Below are positions 22,304 to 31,564 of a stretch of 34,419 nt of DNA, one piece after another; positions within the stretch are counted from its first letter, which is position 1; the number at the start of each line of letters is the position of its first letter. The position numbers and the translations under genes were made by a program. Origin of the DNA: JBEEOW01 sp041191405 (GTDB lineage: Bacteria > Bacteroidota > Bacteroidia > Cytophagales > UBA9547); the NCBI GenBank assembly GCA_041191405.1, contig JBEEOW010000037.1, positions 1-34,419 on the forward strand. The letters run 5' to 3'. Under the pieces are notes generated by a model. It searched no databases. It was given only the letters and a program-made list of their open reading frames with translations, and had not been told where the DNA came from.

Positions 22304-23632
22304 ATGAAAGAGCTAGATAAAATTCCAACATCAAAAATTGAACGTGCAAGTCAGTTTGTAAAAACAGGTGCCAAAGTTGGTGTAAATTATATCAAGCATT
22401 ATGTTCGAAAAACTGTTGATTCATCGACCTCTCGTGATCAACTCAATGCTGACAATGCAGCTGATATCTACAACTCATTAAGTGAAATGAAAGGAAGTGT
22501 GCTTAAACTAGCGCAAATGCTAAGTATGGACACAGGCGTACTTCCTAAAGAATATGTTGACAAATTTTCTCTAGCTCAATTTAATACACCTCCACTTTCT
22601 GGTCCGTTAGTAAGCAAAGTATTCAGAAATTCATTTGGTAAATCACCTCTGGAAATTTTTGATACTTTTGATATGAAAGCTGCAAGTGCAGCTTCCATTG
22701 GTCAGGTACATAAAGCTACTAAAAACGGACAAACATTCGCAGTAAAAGTACAATATCCTGGCGTTGCTGATAGCATTCAGTCTGACATAAAATTAGTAAA
22801 ACCATTCGCAGTAAAATTATTTAATATCCCAGCTAAAGATTTAAATAAATACCTCGACGAAGTTGAAACCAAACTTATTGAAGAAACCAACTATCATCTT
22901 GAATTACAACAATCTCAAGAGTTAGCCCAAGCCTGCGAACATATACCCAATATCAGTTTTTCGAGTTATTTTTCTGAATTTTCATCAGATAAAATTCTCA
23001 CAATGTCGTGGATGGAAGGCTTACACCAAAACGATTTCTTAGCAACTAATCCAAGTCAAGAAACATTGAATAAAATAGGGCAAGCCCTTTGGGATTTTTA
23101 TATGTTTCAATGTCATGAATTAAAAAAATTACACGCCGACCCACATCCAGGTAATTTCCTTTTACAAGCTGATGGCAAACTTGTTGTTATTGATTTTGGT
23201 TGTATAAAAGCAATTCCTGACTCGTTTTACAAAAGTTTTTTCTCCATTATCATTCCTGAAATATTAAATGATGATGAACTATTTGATTATCATCTCGAAA
23301 AATTAGAAATGATAAAAGTAAATGAAAATCCAGAGAAAAAAGCATTTTTCAAATCACTGTATAAAGAAATGCTACAACTAACTTCGGCACCATTTAATAG
23401 CGAAACATTTAATTTTGGAGACTCAAATTACATGGCAAAAATGATGGAATTTGGTGAACGAGTTTCAAAAATTGAAGAAATTCGTAACGATTCAGAATTA
23501 AGAGGTTCAAAACACTTTATTTACGTTAACCGCACCTTCTTCGGACTTTACAGTTTACTTTCTGCATTAAAAGTTAATATCAAAACAGGTATGCCTTGGA
23601 AAGATAAAATTGTTGAGCATACATTAAGCTAA
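22304..23632 (+). CDS. ABC1/ADCK/UbiB-family atypical kinase
   Basis: A 442-aa protein from the ATG at 22304-22306; the longer frame from TTG 22247 is encoded by low-complexity DNA and is rejected. Motifs of the ABC1/UbiB family are all present: the KxGQ-type position reads KLAQ (residues 68-71, MKGSVLKLAQMLS), AAASIGQVHKA (about 128-138, the A-rich P-loop), AVKVQYPG (146-153, VAVK lysine), ETNYHLELQQ (194-203), HADPHPGNFLL (277-287, catalytic loop) and VIDFGC (295-300, DFG). Members such as UbiB/COQ8 work in quinone biosynthesis or lipid homeostasis with ATPase activity. The KxGQ glycine is alanine here (KLAQ). TetR regulator next to it. Confidence 0.88.
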   Translation: MKELDKIPTSKIERASQFVKTGAKVGVNYIKHYVRKTVDSSTSRDQLNADNAADIYNSLSEMKGSVLKLAQMLSMDTGVLPKEYVDKFSLAQFNTPPLSGPLVSKVFRNSFGKSPLEIFDTFDMKAASAASIGQVHKATKNGQTFAVKVQYPGVADSIQSDIKLVKPFAVKLFNIPAKDLNKYLDEVETKLIEETNYHLELQQSQELAQACEHIPNISFSSYFSEFSSDKILTMSWMEGLHQNDFLATNPSQETLNKIGQALWDFYMFQCHELKKLHADPHPGNFLLQADGKLVVIDFGCIKAIPDSFYKSFFSIIIPEILNDDELFDYHLEKLEMIKVNENPEKKAFFKSLYKEMLQLTSAPFNSETFNFGDSNYMAKMMEFGERVSKIEEIRNDSELRGSKHFIYVNRTFFGLYSLLSALKVNIKTGMPWKDKIVEHTLS

Positions 23633-23793
23633 TATCTAAATTATAGTCTTCAATAAATTTTCATTCAAATTATCATTAAAATCAAATAATTGTCATTATT
23701 GGGGAATTAAAATTTTTCATAATATTGATTATTATAAAAAATGTAAGAACTTTATTTTTAATCAAATATATTTCACATTAAAAGAACAAACTC

Positions 23794-24117
23794 ATGTTAG
23801 GAATCATTTTATTATATAATCTAGGAAAATATTTTTATGATTTAGCTTTAGAATTCGAGAAAAGTAAGTGGAAATATACCATTTTCGGAATCATTATTTA
23901 CTTTGTTGGTCAAATTTTAGCAGGTTTTTCAATGGCCATTATTGACATTCTTTTTGGTACTCAAATCACTAGTTTACCTAGTTTTGTAGTTAACATTATT
24001 GCATTACCATTTGGAATTTTTGCTGCTTGGCTATATTATAATTATCTTCAAAACAAATGGAGTAAAAAAATAAATATTATTAATGATGAAACTATCCTTG
24101 ATGAAGAAATAATTTAA
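23794..24117 (+). CDS. Hypothetical small membrane protein
   Basis: A 107-aa protein with two to three hydrophobic helices: MLGIILLYNLGKYFYDL at the start, YTIFGIIIYFVGQILAGFSM (about 31-50), and FVVNIIALPFGIFAAWLYY (about 69-87), followed by a Lys/Asn-rich end and an acidic tail (NDETILDEEII). Family not recognised. It is followed 10 bases later by another small membrane protein gene, so the two are probably one transcript and may act together. Confidence 0.68.
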   Translation: MLGIILLYNLGKYFYDLALEFEKSKWKYTIFGIIIYFVGQILAGFSMAIIDILFGTQITSLPSFVVNIIALPFGIFAAWLYYNYLQNKWSKKINIINDETILDEEII

Positions 24118-24127
24118 CATCATACCA

Positions 24128-24493
24128 ATGGATAATAGTGTTATTGACAATCATTTACTCAACAATTCAGAAACCAGCACTGACCTTAGCATTTTTAAAT
24201 GGTGGGAAAAGAAACGAATCCTTTATAATATTTCAATAGGTATTTCTGGGGTATTTATCATGCTAATTTATGCAAAATATGTACAACCTTTTGAAATTAT
24301 ACTTGCTTTGATTTGGGGACTTATTACCAATATTGCTTACTTTTCAGGGGTAATAATTGATTTGAGTTTCAGATTCTACTTAAAAATAAAAATTAACGCT
24401 TCTTTTTTATTTTATATTGGATTGATATTTTCAATACTTTTTACTCTATTATTAGCACTAGGATATTACGAAAGCAAAACAAGCTCTTTTTAA
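24128..24493 (+). CDS. Hypothetical small membrane protein
   Basis: A 121-aa protein with a short polar N-terminus, then three hydrophobic helices: ISIGISGVFIMLIYAKYV (about 35-52), FEIILALIWGLITNIAYFSG (about 55-74), and FLFYIGLIFSILFTLLLALG (about 93-112). Family not recognised. It sits 10 bases after the previous membrane protein gene. Other than joint expression nothing indicates a role. Confidence 0.68.
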   Translation: MDNSVIDNHLLNNSETSTDLSIFKWWEKKRILYNISIGISGVFIMLIYAKYVQPFEIILALIWGLITNIAYFSGVIIDLSFRFYLKIKINASFLFYIGLIFSILFTLLLALGYYESKTSSF

Positions 24494-24571
24494 AAAAATA
24501 TAAATTTTGTGTTTGGATTAAATTTCAAGGTTTTAGTTTGGAAAGTTTTTTTAATTAACTTTAAAAAAGGG

Positions 24572-24603
24572 CAAAAAAAAAGCTTTACATTTCTGTAAAG
24601 CTT
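24572..24603 (-). terminator. Intrinsic terminator downstream of the tRNA genes
   Basis: Perfect 10-bp stem AAGCTTTACA (24580-24589) with TGTAAAGCTT (24594-24603), loop 4. On the minus strand it is followed by a run of about nine T. It lies 13 bases past the tRNA-Leu 3' end, so both minus-strand tRNA genes can share it. Confidence 0.8.
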
Positions 24604-24616
24604 AAATTTTTTAAAG

Positions 24617-24700
24617 TACCAGGAGCGGGAATCGAACCCGCACGACCTTACAGTCACAAGATTTTAAGTCTTGCGTGTCTACCAGTTCCACCATCCCGGC
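24617..24700 (-). tRNA. tRNA-Leu (TAA)
   Basis: The 84-base minus-strand sequence folds into a tRNA with a long variable arm: acceptor GCCGGGA with TCCTGGT (two G-T pairs), D arm with the class II TGGTAGACACGC, anticodon stem CAAGA/TCTTG with loop CTTAAAA (anticodon TAA), variable arm TGACTGTAAGGTCG, T arm with GGTTCGATTCC. No CCA is encoded. The class II variable arm and the A73 discriminator fit leucine. Confidence 0.93.
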
Positions 24701-24753
24701 AGGCGCAAAAGCATTAAATCAATTGCACTTGTTTGATACATTTATTCTAAGTG

Positions 24754-24826
<73 letters not shown>

Positions 24827-24992
24827 TTATCAACTAATGTATTGTGTTACCAAAATGTTAAAGAAAACTCTTTTTGTTTTCCGTTTTGATGATGCAAAGG
24901 TAGTATTTGTTTTCAACTTTACAAACATTTACCTTAAAAAAAATCAATATTTTTTAACATTTACAGGCTTTTGTCTGATTTTCAGGCATAAA

Positions 24993-25016
24993 AAAAGCGA
25001 AATAAATTTCGCTTTT
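24993..25016 (-). terminator. Intrinsic terminator of the small secreted protein gene
   Basis: Stem AAAAGCGAAA (24993-25002) with TTTCGCTTTT (25007-25016), loop TAAA. On the minus strand a T run follows. It lies 22 bases past the stop at 25038. Confidence 0.8.
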
Positions 25017-25037
25017 AAGTATTTAGTTCTTTTTAAA

Positions 25038-25490
25038 TTAAAACGTTTCTGTTCTTTTAATAACATCTTCATAAAATAAAATTGCTTTTACAATATTTAC
25101 TTTATCAGCATAAGGTATAATGTCATCTAAAGTTATTTTAACAGAACCTAAATATGCAGATTTATTTTTTGTTGAATTTTCAACATGCTTTATATTGTTA
25201 GCTCCTGTACTTGTTTTAGGATCTGCTGGGATTCCCATTTCTTGTAAAGTTGCACCTGGTTTAGGATGCAATGCGATATAGGGTAATATTTCAACTAATG
25301 CAGATATTCTACTCATATAAATTTGAGTAAGTTCTAACTTACCTAATTTCATTAACTCTTCCTCTGTAAAATATTTATCTAACTTAGCTGTTGCACTAAC
25401 ATAAGTTAATGGAGCTTCTTTATCTTTTTGAGCATAAGATGCAGTTCCACAAAAAGAGGCAAACAGGGTTAATAACAATAGTTTTTTCAT
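25038..25490 (-). CDS. Hypothetical secreted protein
   Basis: A 150-aa protein with a clear Sec signal peptide (MKKLLLLTLFASFCGTASYA, then QKDKE). The mature part (about 130 residues) is mixed charged and hydrophobic with helical stretches: TEEELMKLGKLELTQIYMSR (about 42-61) and KVNIVKAILFYEDVIKR (about 130-147). No motif was recognised and no sorting domain, so it is probably periplasmic. It has its own candidate promoter (25545) and terminator. Confidence 0.72.
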   Translation of the reverse strand: MKKLLLLTLFASFCGTASYAQKDKEAPLTYVSATAKLDKYFTEEELMKLGKLELTQIYMSRISALVEILPYIALHPKPGATLQEMGIPADPKTSTGANNIKHVENSTKNKSAYLGSVKITLDDIIPYADKVNIVKAILFYEDVIKRTETF

Positions 25491-25544
25491 AACAACTTAT
25501 TCTAAATTAATTAAGGGGAAATTCAATCTTGTAACATTAAGTCT

Positions 25545-25552
25545 CAAAATTA
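25545..25552 (-). promoter_or_regulatory. Candidate -7 promoter element (small secreted protein)
   Basis: Minus-strand TAATTTTG matches the Bacteroidota TAnnTTTG element, 55 bases upstream of the ATG. No good -33 TTTG at the expected distance, so this is tentative. Confidence 0.3.
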
Positions 25553-25640
25553 ATATTTTAATTTAAAATACATATTTAAAAAGCATTAAATTAATATTAT
25601 TTCGTTATTTGATATAACTTTTTATATGTAGATTTACATA

Positions 25641-26435
25641 TTACTCTAATAATTTAGCCTGATTCCAATAATCATCCATTTCATCAAGCGTTAGTTCCTT
25701 CATTATTTTTCCTTGTTTTTTTATTTCATTCTCCATGAACGTAAATCTTGATATAAATTTACGATTTGTTTTTTCAAGAGCATCTTCAGGATTAACTTTA
25801 ATAAATCTTGCATAATTTACTAATGCAAATATTACATCTCCAAACTCTTTTTCTGTTTCAACCTCATCTTTATTTGAAATTGCTTCTTGTAATTCTCCTA
25901 GTTCCTCTGTTACTTTATCCCAAACTTGATTACTATTTTCCCAATCAAAACCTACCCCTCTTGCTTTTTCTTGTATTCTTAAAGCTTTTAAAAGTGGGGG
26001 CATTGAACTTGGCACTCCTGACATAACACCTTCTTTTCTTCCTTTTTCTTTTTGTTTAATTTGCTCCCAATTGAGCTTTACAGCTTCTTCATCCTCTGCA
26101 ATAACATTTCCATAAATATGTGGATGTCTTTCAACAAGTTTATCACACAATGAATGAATAACATCTGTGATTGAAAACTGATTGGTTTCAGAAGCAATTT
26201 TACTGTAAAACACTATATGCAATAAAATATCACCGAGTTCTTTCTTAATCTCTTCTAAATCATTATTCAAAATAGCATCTGATAGTTCGAAAGTTTCTTC
26301 AATGGTTAAATGCCTAATTGATTCAATGGTTTGTTTTTTATCCCATGGACATTCATTTCTTAATTCATCCATTATGGTAAGTAAACGATCAAATGCGGCC
26401 AACTTTTGGGCTCTTTCGCTGTCAGGATATTTCAT
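25641..26435 (-). CDS. mazG: Nucleoside triphosphate pyrophosphohydrolase MazG
   Basis: A 264-aa protein, almost the length of E. coli MazG (263 aa). The N-terminal MazG domain shows CPWDKKQT (residues 29-36), EETFELSDAI (46-55) and ELGDILLHIVFY (66-77, the metal-binding E and D), then LVERHPHIYG. The second, C-terminal MazG domain (about 165-225) has WDKVTEELGELQEAI and EKEFGDVIFALVNYARF, which carry the same EExxE and D pattern. MazG hydrolyses nucleoside triphosphates to monophosphate and pyrophosphate, and in E. coli also acts on the (p)ppGpp precursor pool. Divergent from the TonB receptor gene. Confidence 0.95.
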   Translation of the reverse strand: MKYPDSERAQKLAAFDRLLTIMDELRNECPWDKKQTIESIRHLTIEETFELSDAILNNDLEEIKKELGDILLHIVFYSKIASETNQFSITDVIHSLCDKLVERHPHIYGNVIAEDEEAVKLNWEQIKQKEKGRKEGVMSGVPSSMPPLLKALRIQEKARGVGFDWENSNQVWDKVTEELGELQEAISNKDEVETEKEFGDVIFALVNYARFIKVNPEDALEKTNRKFISRFTFMENEIKKQGKIMKELTLDEMDDYWNQAKLLE

Positions 26436-26645
26436 AATATTTTTTTAGCAAGATATATAAATTAAAAATGAAATATTACACATTTAAAATTTTACCCACT
26501 TTTATTATTTAAATATTAACAAAACATGCCATTAATTAATTTAATGTAAAAAATCAAAGTATTTTCTTAACATTTAAATAATATTAGAGCAATAACATTA
26601 ACATTGAAATAATATTAAGATAAAGGGCGGCTTAAATGTTTATGA

Positions 26646-26653
26646 TAATTTTG
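26646..26653 (+). promoter_or_regulatory. Candidate -7 promoter element of the TonB receptor gene
   Basis: TAATTTTG matches the Bacteroidota TAnnTTTG element and lies about 50 bases upstream of the ATG at 26703. The -33 part is not a clear match. Confidence 0.4.
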
Positions 26654-26702
26654 CAAGGTAAAAATAGTGTAAAACTTAAAGTCACCTATTAACCACTTAA
26701 CA

Positions 26703-29543
26703 ATGCAAAAATCATTAAAAGGAATCGTTTTAGCAATAATGATGATTCAATTTGTATGTTGTAATTTATTTGCACAAACAACCCCAACACCTGCAGGACC
26801 TACAGGAAAAATTAGCGGAAAAGTAATAGACAAAGCAAATGGCGAAACCATAATTAGTGCTGTCATCAAAGCCAAAAATAACGCAACTGGAGTTATCAAA
26901 GGTGCTTCAACAGACGTAGATGGAAGATATACTATTAAATTGCCAGTTGGAAACTATTCAATCACTTTTAGTTATCCTGGTTATGTAAAAGATTCTTTAC
27001 CAAGCATAGATGTCATTGAAGGTCAAGTTAAAGAAATTGATATTGCCATTGAAGAGAAAGTTACAACAACAAATACAATTGTTATAACTGCCCCTGTAGA
27101 AAAAGAAAATAACACATTCATTTTAATAGAGAGAAAAAATGCGGCTCAAGTATCGGATGGTATTTCTGCTGAAACTATCAAAAAAACACCTGACCGTTCA
27201 ACTGCAGATGTACTTAAACGTGTAACTGGTGCAAGTATTCAAGATGGAAAATTTGCAATTATTCGTGGTATGAACGACCGTTACAATGCAGGTTACTTAA
27301 ACGGAGCTCAATTACCAAGTACTGAATCAGATAGAAAAGCATTTGCATTTGATGTTATCCCAGCGAACTTAATTGACAACTTACAAATTATTAAAACAGG
27401 CTCACCTGATTTAACTGGCGACTTTGCTGGTGGTATAATCCAAATCAGCACAAAAAATATCCCAACAACATTTTCTCAAACTTTATCATTGGGTGGTCAA
27501 TATAACTCAATCACTACATTTAAAACTTTCGAAAGAATGGGTAGCGAATCTGGTGACATTTTAGGTTTATATTCTGATTCAAGAAACATACCTGATGTTG
27601 GTACTTCTTTAACAAACCCAAAAAACAATAACAGTACAAGAACCTTACAGGTTGAACCATCTAAACTTTTTAATGATGATTATTCTGTTAAATCAGCTAA
27701 TGCATTACCAAACTTAAGATTTAGCTACAGTTTAGGAGCTCCAATTAAGTTAAATGATAAAGGTTCTGAACTTGGGGTAATTTTCGCATATAATTATTCA
27801 AATACAAGAGTGTTTAAATCTGCTTCTATTTTCAAAAATTCATTCCAAGACAATACTTTTTTGAGTGAATTAAAAGATAGAAACTACAATTTGAATGTGA
27901 CAAATGGAGGTTTATTAAACTTGAACTATAAAGTAACTCCTAATAATATCATTTCTTTTAGAAATACTTATAATGCAAATGCTGATTATACAACTATTTT
28001 CAGACAAGGTTCTGATGACATTCCTGCTAACAGAGATTTAAGATCTTATGGAAATGTACAAAACTTCAATAGATTGTTTTCAAATCAGTTAGCTGGTGAA
28101 CATAAAATTAGTAGTGTTAAATTAACATGGTTGCTTAATAGAGCTGATATTAAAAGATCGATACCTGATTATAGATTAACAACTTATTTAATTGATAAAA
28201 CTGACCCATCAAATGTTTCAACTTCATTATTTACTCCAAACTTATTTAGCCAAGGTACAGGTAGATTTTGGTCAAATTTAAGTGAAAAGGTATATAGTGC
28301 AAATTCAGATGTATTAGTTCCATTAAACTTTTTTGGTCCAAAAATTAAGTTAGAAGGGAAAACTGGTTTTTTAATACAAAACAGGACCAGAGATTTCAAA
28401 TCTAGAAATTTCGTTTATGATGGAAGTATTCCTAACGATCCAAGTACTCCAGAGTTTGATTTAAGTGAAAACAATATTGGTGTTGACAAACTTATTCTTA
28501 AAGAAAAAACAATCAAAATTAACGACGATTATAATGCAACCTCAAATCTTTATGCAGGTTATGCAATGTTAGATGCTAGAATTTTGCAAAAATTAAGAAT
28601 TTCTGGAGGTGTTAGAATAGAAAACTTCAAACAAGTTTTAACAAACGAAGAAACTGATAAATTAACTGATGATCAAGGGAATATACGTGGAGCTAAAATC
28701 TACGATAAACCTGCTGTAACAAGTATATTACCATCTGTAAACGTAACTTACTCATTAACAGAAAAAATCAACTTAAGAGGTAGTGCTTACAAAACTGTAA
28801 ACAGACCAGAATTTAGAGAAATAGCAAACTTTAGTTTTTACAACTTTGCTATCAATTCACAATTTGTTGGTAACTCTGAATTAAAACAAGCAGATATTAA
28901 CAACTACGATTTAAGATTTGAATTATATCCAACTGCTAATCAAATCATTTCTATAGGAGCATTCTACAAAAAAATCAAAAATCCTATTGAATACAACATA
29001 GATGTTACCTCAACAGATAGATTATTTAACTATGGAAATGAAAATGAAGCTAGTATTAGAGGTATTGAATTAGAAGTGAGAAAATCATTTATGAAGAGAT
29101 TTACTGTATTTAGTAACTTGTCTTTAATTAACTCAAAACTATCATTTACTCCTGGTTCATTTTCAACACCAAACAGATCACTACAAGGTCAATCACCTTA
29201 TATTGTTAACATAGGTTTACAATATGAGAACGAAGAAACAGGTTGGTTTGCAAGTATAGTTGGAAACAAAAATGGTCGTAGGATTGCATTCGTAGGTGCT
29301 CCTGGTCGTCAAGAGTTCGGTGGTGATATTTATGAAAGACCAAGAACTGTTATTGACTTCCAAGTAGGTAAAGAAATTGGTAAACTTAACTTAAAATTAA
29401 CTGTTGGAGATATTTTACACCAAGACTTATTATATTATATCAACTTAAATGATGATAAAAACTTTAATGAAGGTGTTGACAACAAATTATTCTTAAATAA
29501 TACTGGATTTACAACTTCGCTAACAGCAAGTTATAAATTTTAA
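26703..29543 (+). CDS. TonB-dependent outer-membrane receptor with carboxypeptidase-like domain
   Basis: A 946-aa protein with a signal peptide (residues 1 to about 25, LAIMMIQFVCCNLFAQ). Residues about 37-118 form a carboxypeptidase-regulatory-like domain (GKISGKVIDKANGETI, GASTDVDGRYTIKLPVGNYS). The plug is about 140-250 (TPDRSTADVLKRVTGASIQD, FAIIRGMNDRYNAGYLNG, GSPDLTGDFAGGIIQIST). The rest is a 22-strand-type barrel ending LTASYKF with a C-terminal aromatic. It is not SusC-like by length or plug sequence, so the cargo is probably small (metal chelate, phosphate ester or similar) rather than a polysaccharide; this is inference. The neighbour downstream is a T9SS cargo protein, with a terminator between. 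Confidence 0.92.
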   Translation: MQKSLKGIVLAIMMIQFVCCNLFAQTTPTPAGPTGKISGKVIDKANGETIISAVIKAKNNATGVIKGASTDVDGRYTIKLPVGNYSITFSYPGYVKDSLPSIDVIEGQVKEIDIAIEEKVTTTNTIVITAPVEKENNTFILIERKNAAQVSDGISAETIKKTPDRSTADVLKRVTGASIQDGKFAIIRGMNDRYNAGYLNGAQLPSTESDRKAFAFDVIPANLIDNLQIIKTGSPDLTGDFAGGIIQISTKNIPTTFSQTLSLGGQYNSITTFKTFERMGSESGDILGLYSDSRNIPDVGTSLTNPKNNNSTRTLQVEPSKLFNDDYSVKSANALPNLRFSYSLGAPIKLNDKGSELGVIFAYNYSNTRVFKSASIFKNSFQDNTFLSELKDRNYNLNVTNGGLLNLNYKVTPNNIISFRNTYNANADYTTIFRQGSDDIPANRDLRSYGNVQNFNRLFSNQLAGEHKISSVKLTWLLNRADIKRSIPDYRLTTYLIDKTDPSNVSTSLFTPNLFSQGTGRFWSNLSEKVYSANSDVLVPLNFFGPKIKLEGKTGFLIQNRTRDFKSRNFVYDGSIPNDPSTPEFDLSENNIGVDKLILKEKTIKINDDYNATSNLYAGYAMLDARILQKLRISGGVRIENFKQVLTNEETDKLTDDQGNIRGAKIYDKPAVTSILPSVNVTYSLTEKINLRGSAYKTVNRPEFREIANFSFYNFAINSQFVGNSELKQADINNYDLRFELYPTANQIISIGAFYKKIKNPIEYNIDVTSTDRLFNYGNENEASIRGIELEVRKSFMKRFTVFSNLSLINSKLSFTPGSFSTPNRSLQGQSPYIVNIGLQYENEETGWFASIVGNKNGRRIAFVGAPGRQEFGGDIYERPRTVIDFQVGKEIGKLNLKLTVGDILHQDLLYYINLNDDKNFNEGVDNKLFLNNTGFTTSLTASYKF

Positions 29544-29570
29544 AAACCAATATTATTTATATATTAACAA

Positions 29571-29605
29571 AATAGGCTCAAATATAATTTGAGCCTATTT
29601 TTTTT
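29571..29605 (+). terminator. Intrinsic terminator after the TonB receptor gene
   Basis: Perfect 13-bp stem AATAGGCTCAAAT (29571-29583) with ATTTGAGCCTATT (29587-29599), loop ATA, then a run of eight T (29598-29605). It should at least reduce read-through into the next gene. Confidence 0.88.
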
Positions 29606-29683
29606 AACAATTTATTAATAAATGCTTAGCGATTTCGAAATAGCACAACTCTAATATTGCATTATCAAAATTTTAAAAAAGAT

Positions 29684-31468
29684 ATGAAAAAAATTTACTT
29701 ATCATTATTAGCAGCAGCATTAACAAGCGCTGTATTTGCTCAAGGAGATGCCTCTTATAGAGGTGCGATTAAACCAAATGGTGGAACCGCAGCAGATTGG
29801 ACTCTTGGATGGACTAACTGGAGCCCACAAACTACAGTATATCCTGCAACAAATGATAACACATTCAGTACAGCTAGTAAATTAACTAAAATTGAAAACG
29901 GTCAAACTTTAACACTTGACGCTTCAAAAGTTTACTTATTAACTAACCTTGTAGTTGTTGAAAATGGAGGTAAATTAGTTATACCTGCTGGAACAATTAT
30001 TAGAGGTGCAGCTGATGTTACAGCACAAAAATATGCTTCTATATTTGTTAACAGAGGTGGTAAAATTGAAATTAATGGCACAAAAGAAAAACCTGTAGTT
30101 TTCACATCAAATTCAGATGTAAACAATAGAGCTTCTGAAGATTGGGGTGGAATTGTAATTTGTGGAAATGCTCAATCTAACCAACCAGCAGTTTCTGGTT
30201 CAACAGGTAGATTTGAAGCAGCTCCAATAGTAAATACTGCAATTTATAACAATACTGAACTTGGTGCTTATGGTGGAGGTTTGGCTGCAAATAATGCTGA
30301 AAACAACGCTACAATTACTTATACAAGATTAGAGTTTCCTGGATTAGATTATGCTGCTGATAAAGAAATCAACGGTTTAACTATGTGTGCTTTAGGTTCA
30401 GGTTCGACTTTTGATTATATTCAAATTTATGAGTCAGGAGATGATGCATTCGAATGGTTTGGTGGTACTTCAAATGCTAAACATTTAATTGCTGTTGGTG
30501 CAGTTGATGATGATTTTGATACTGACCACGGTTATTCAGGAACTGTAGAATTTGGAATATCAGTTAAAAATATTAACAAATATATTTCTGATGCAAATGG
30601 TGGAAGTAATACTTCAAACACATTTGAATCAGATAATGATGGTTCAGGAAGTGAAGCTTATCCAAAAACATCTGCTAAGTTTTATAACATTACTTCTGTA
30701 GGTCCAATTGTTAAAGGTCAAACTGAAGCAACTGCAATTGCAGGTAATGCTACATTGAAAAAAGCTTGGTTAAGAGCTGCATTATTAAGAAGAAATACTC
30801 AAACTTCAATTTATAACACAGTATTTTACGGATGGCCAACAGCAATTGACTTGAATGATAACAAAACTTTACGTAATGCAGGTATCATTAATTTAAATGG
30901 TGTAACAGTTGAATATAAACCATTAGTAGAAAGTGCTGAAGATACTTTAAAAATCAAAAACATTGCAGTTAGAGGTATTGCATCAGCTTTCCAACCAATT
31001 GTAGGTACTACTTTCAATAGAAATGGTTTTGTAGCAACTATTGCTAACTCAGAAACAACAACTCAAAAAATTGATTCAATTTCTACATTCTTATTAAAAC
31101 CATTTAATGGTAATGTTAAAGTTGATACCTTAGGTGCTTATTTCAAAACTAACGGAGAGTTAAATGCTCCTGAATTTATCCCAAATGATGTAATCTCAGG
31201 TTTAGCAAACTTAGATGAATATGGTCAACAAGTAATTGTTTATCCTAATCCATCAAATGGCAACTTTGCAGTAACTTTCGAATTAACTGAATCAGAAGTA
31301 ATTTCTGTAAAAGCAATTAACTACCAAGGTCAAGTTGTAGCTTCAAAAGAGGAATTATTAAATGCTGGTAAAAATGTAGTAAACTTCGAATCATTACAAT
31401 CTGGAATTTACATTATCCAAGTTGCTAATAAAGACGGATTTGTTTCTACTAAACATATTGTTAAATAA
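29684..31468 (+). CDS. T9SS-secreted protein paired with the TonB receptor
   Basis: The best start is the ATG at 29684 (594 aa), which places the signal peptide at the N-terminus (MKKIYLSLLAAALTSAVFAQ); an upstream ATG would add nine residues in front of it. The body has repetitive beta-structure (VVENGGKLVIPAGTIIRGAA, KIEINGTKEKPVVFTSNSD, EDWGGIVICGNAQSN), like a right-handed beta-helix. GDDAFEWFGGTSNAKHL and DDDFDTDHGYSG are acid-rich conserved-looking stretches. The last 75 residues are a T9SS type A sorting domain (VYPNPSNGNFAVTF, LQSGIYIIQV, ending in HIVK). Homologues are often annotated as multidrug transporters, which this protein clearly is not. It lies next to the TonB receptor; joint function is inferred. 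Confidence 0.8.
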   Translation: MKKIYLSLLAAALTSAVFAQGDASYRGAIKPNGGTAADWTLGWTNWSPQTTVYPATNDNTFSTASKLTKIENGQTLTLDASKVYLLTNLVVVENGGKLVIPAGTIIRGAADVTAQKYASIFVNRGGKIEINGTKEKPVVFTSNSDVNNRASEDWGGIVICGNAQSNQPAVSGSTGRFEAAPIVNTAIYNNTELGAYGGGLAANNAENNATITYTRLEFPGLDYAADKEINGLTMCALGSGSTFDYIQIYESGDDAFEWFGGTSNAKHLIAVGAVDDDFDTDHGYSGTVEFGISVKNINKYISDANGGSNTSNTFESDNDGSGSEAYPKTSAKFYNITSVGPIVKGQTEATAIAGNATLKKAWLRAALLRRNTQTSIYNTVFYGWPTAIDLNDNKTLRNAGIINLNGVTVEYKPLVESAEDTLKIKNIAVRGIASAFQPIVGTTFNRNGFVATIANSETTTQKIDSISTFLLKPFNGNVKVDTLGAYFKTNGELNAPEFIPNDVISGLANLDEYGQQVIVYPNPSNGNFAVTFELTESEVISVKAINYQGQVVASKEELLNAGKNVVNFESLQSGIYIIQVANKDGFVSTKHIVK

Positions 31469-31501
31469 GCATTTTTTAATAAAACATATTTTAACTTTTA
31501 T

Positions 31502-31540
31502 AAAAAAGGGTTTGTTCTAAATTAGAACAAACCCTTTTTT
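31502..31540. terminator. Bidirectional terminator between convergent genes
   Basis: Perfect 18-bp stem AAAAAAGGGTTTGTTCTA (31502-31519) with its complement at 31523-31540, loop AAT. It sits between the T9SS cargo gene (plus) and the aldo/keto reductase gene (minus) and has A/T runs on both sides. Confidence 0.9.
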
Positions 31541-31564
31541 TATGAAAAAGAAATTACAAATTAA

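Noticed and set aside
24837..25079. 80-aa plus-strand ORF
   Set aside because: It spans the tRNA-Gly upstream region and a minus-strand terminator, and overlaps the end of the secreted protein gene; composition is that of AT-rich intergenic DNA.
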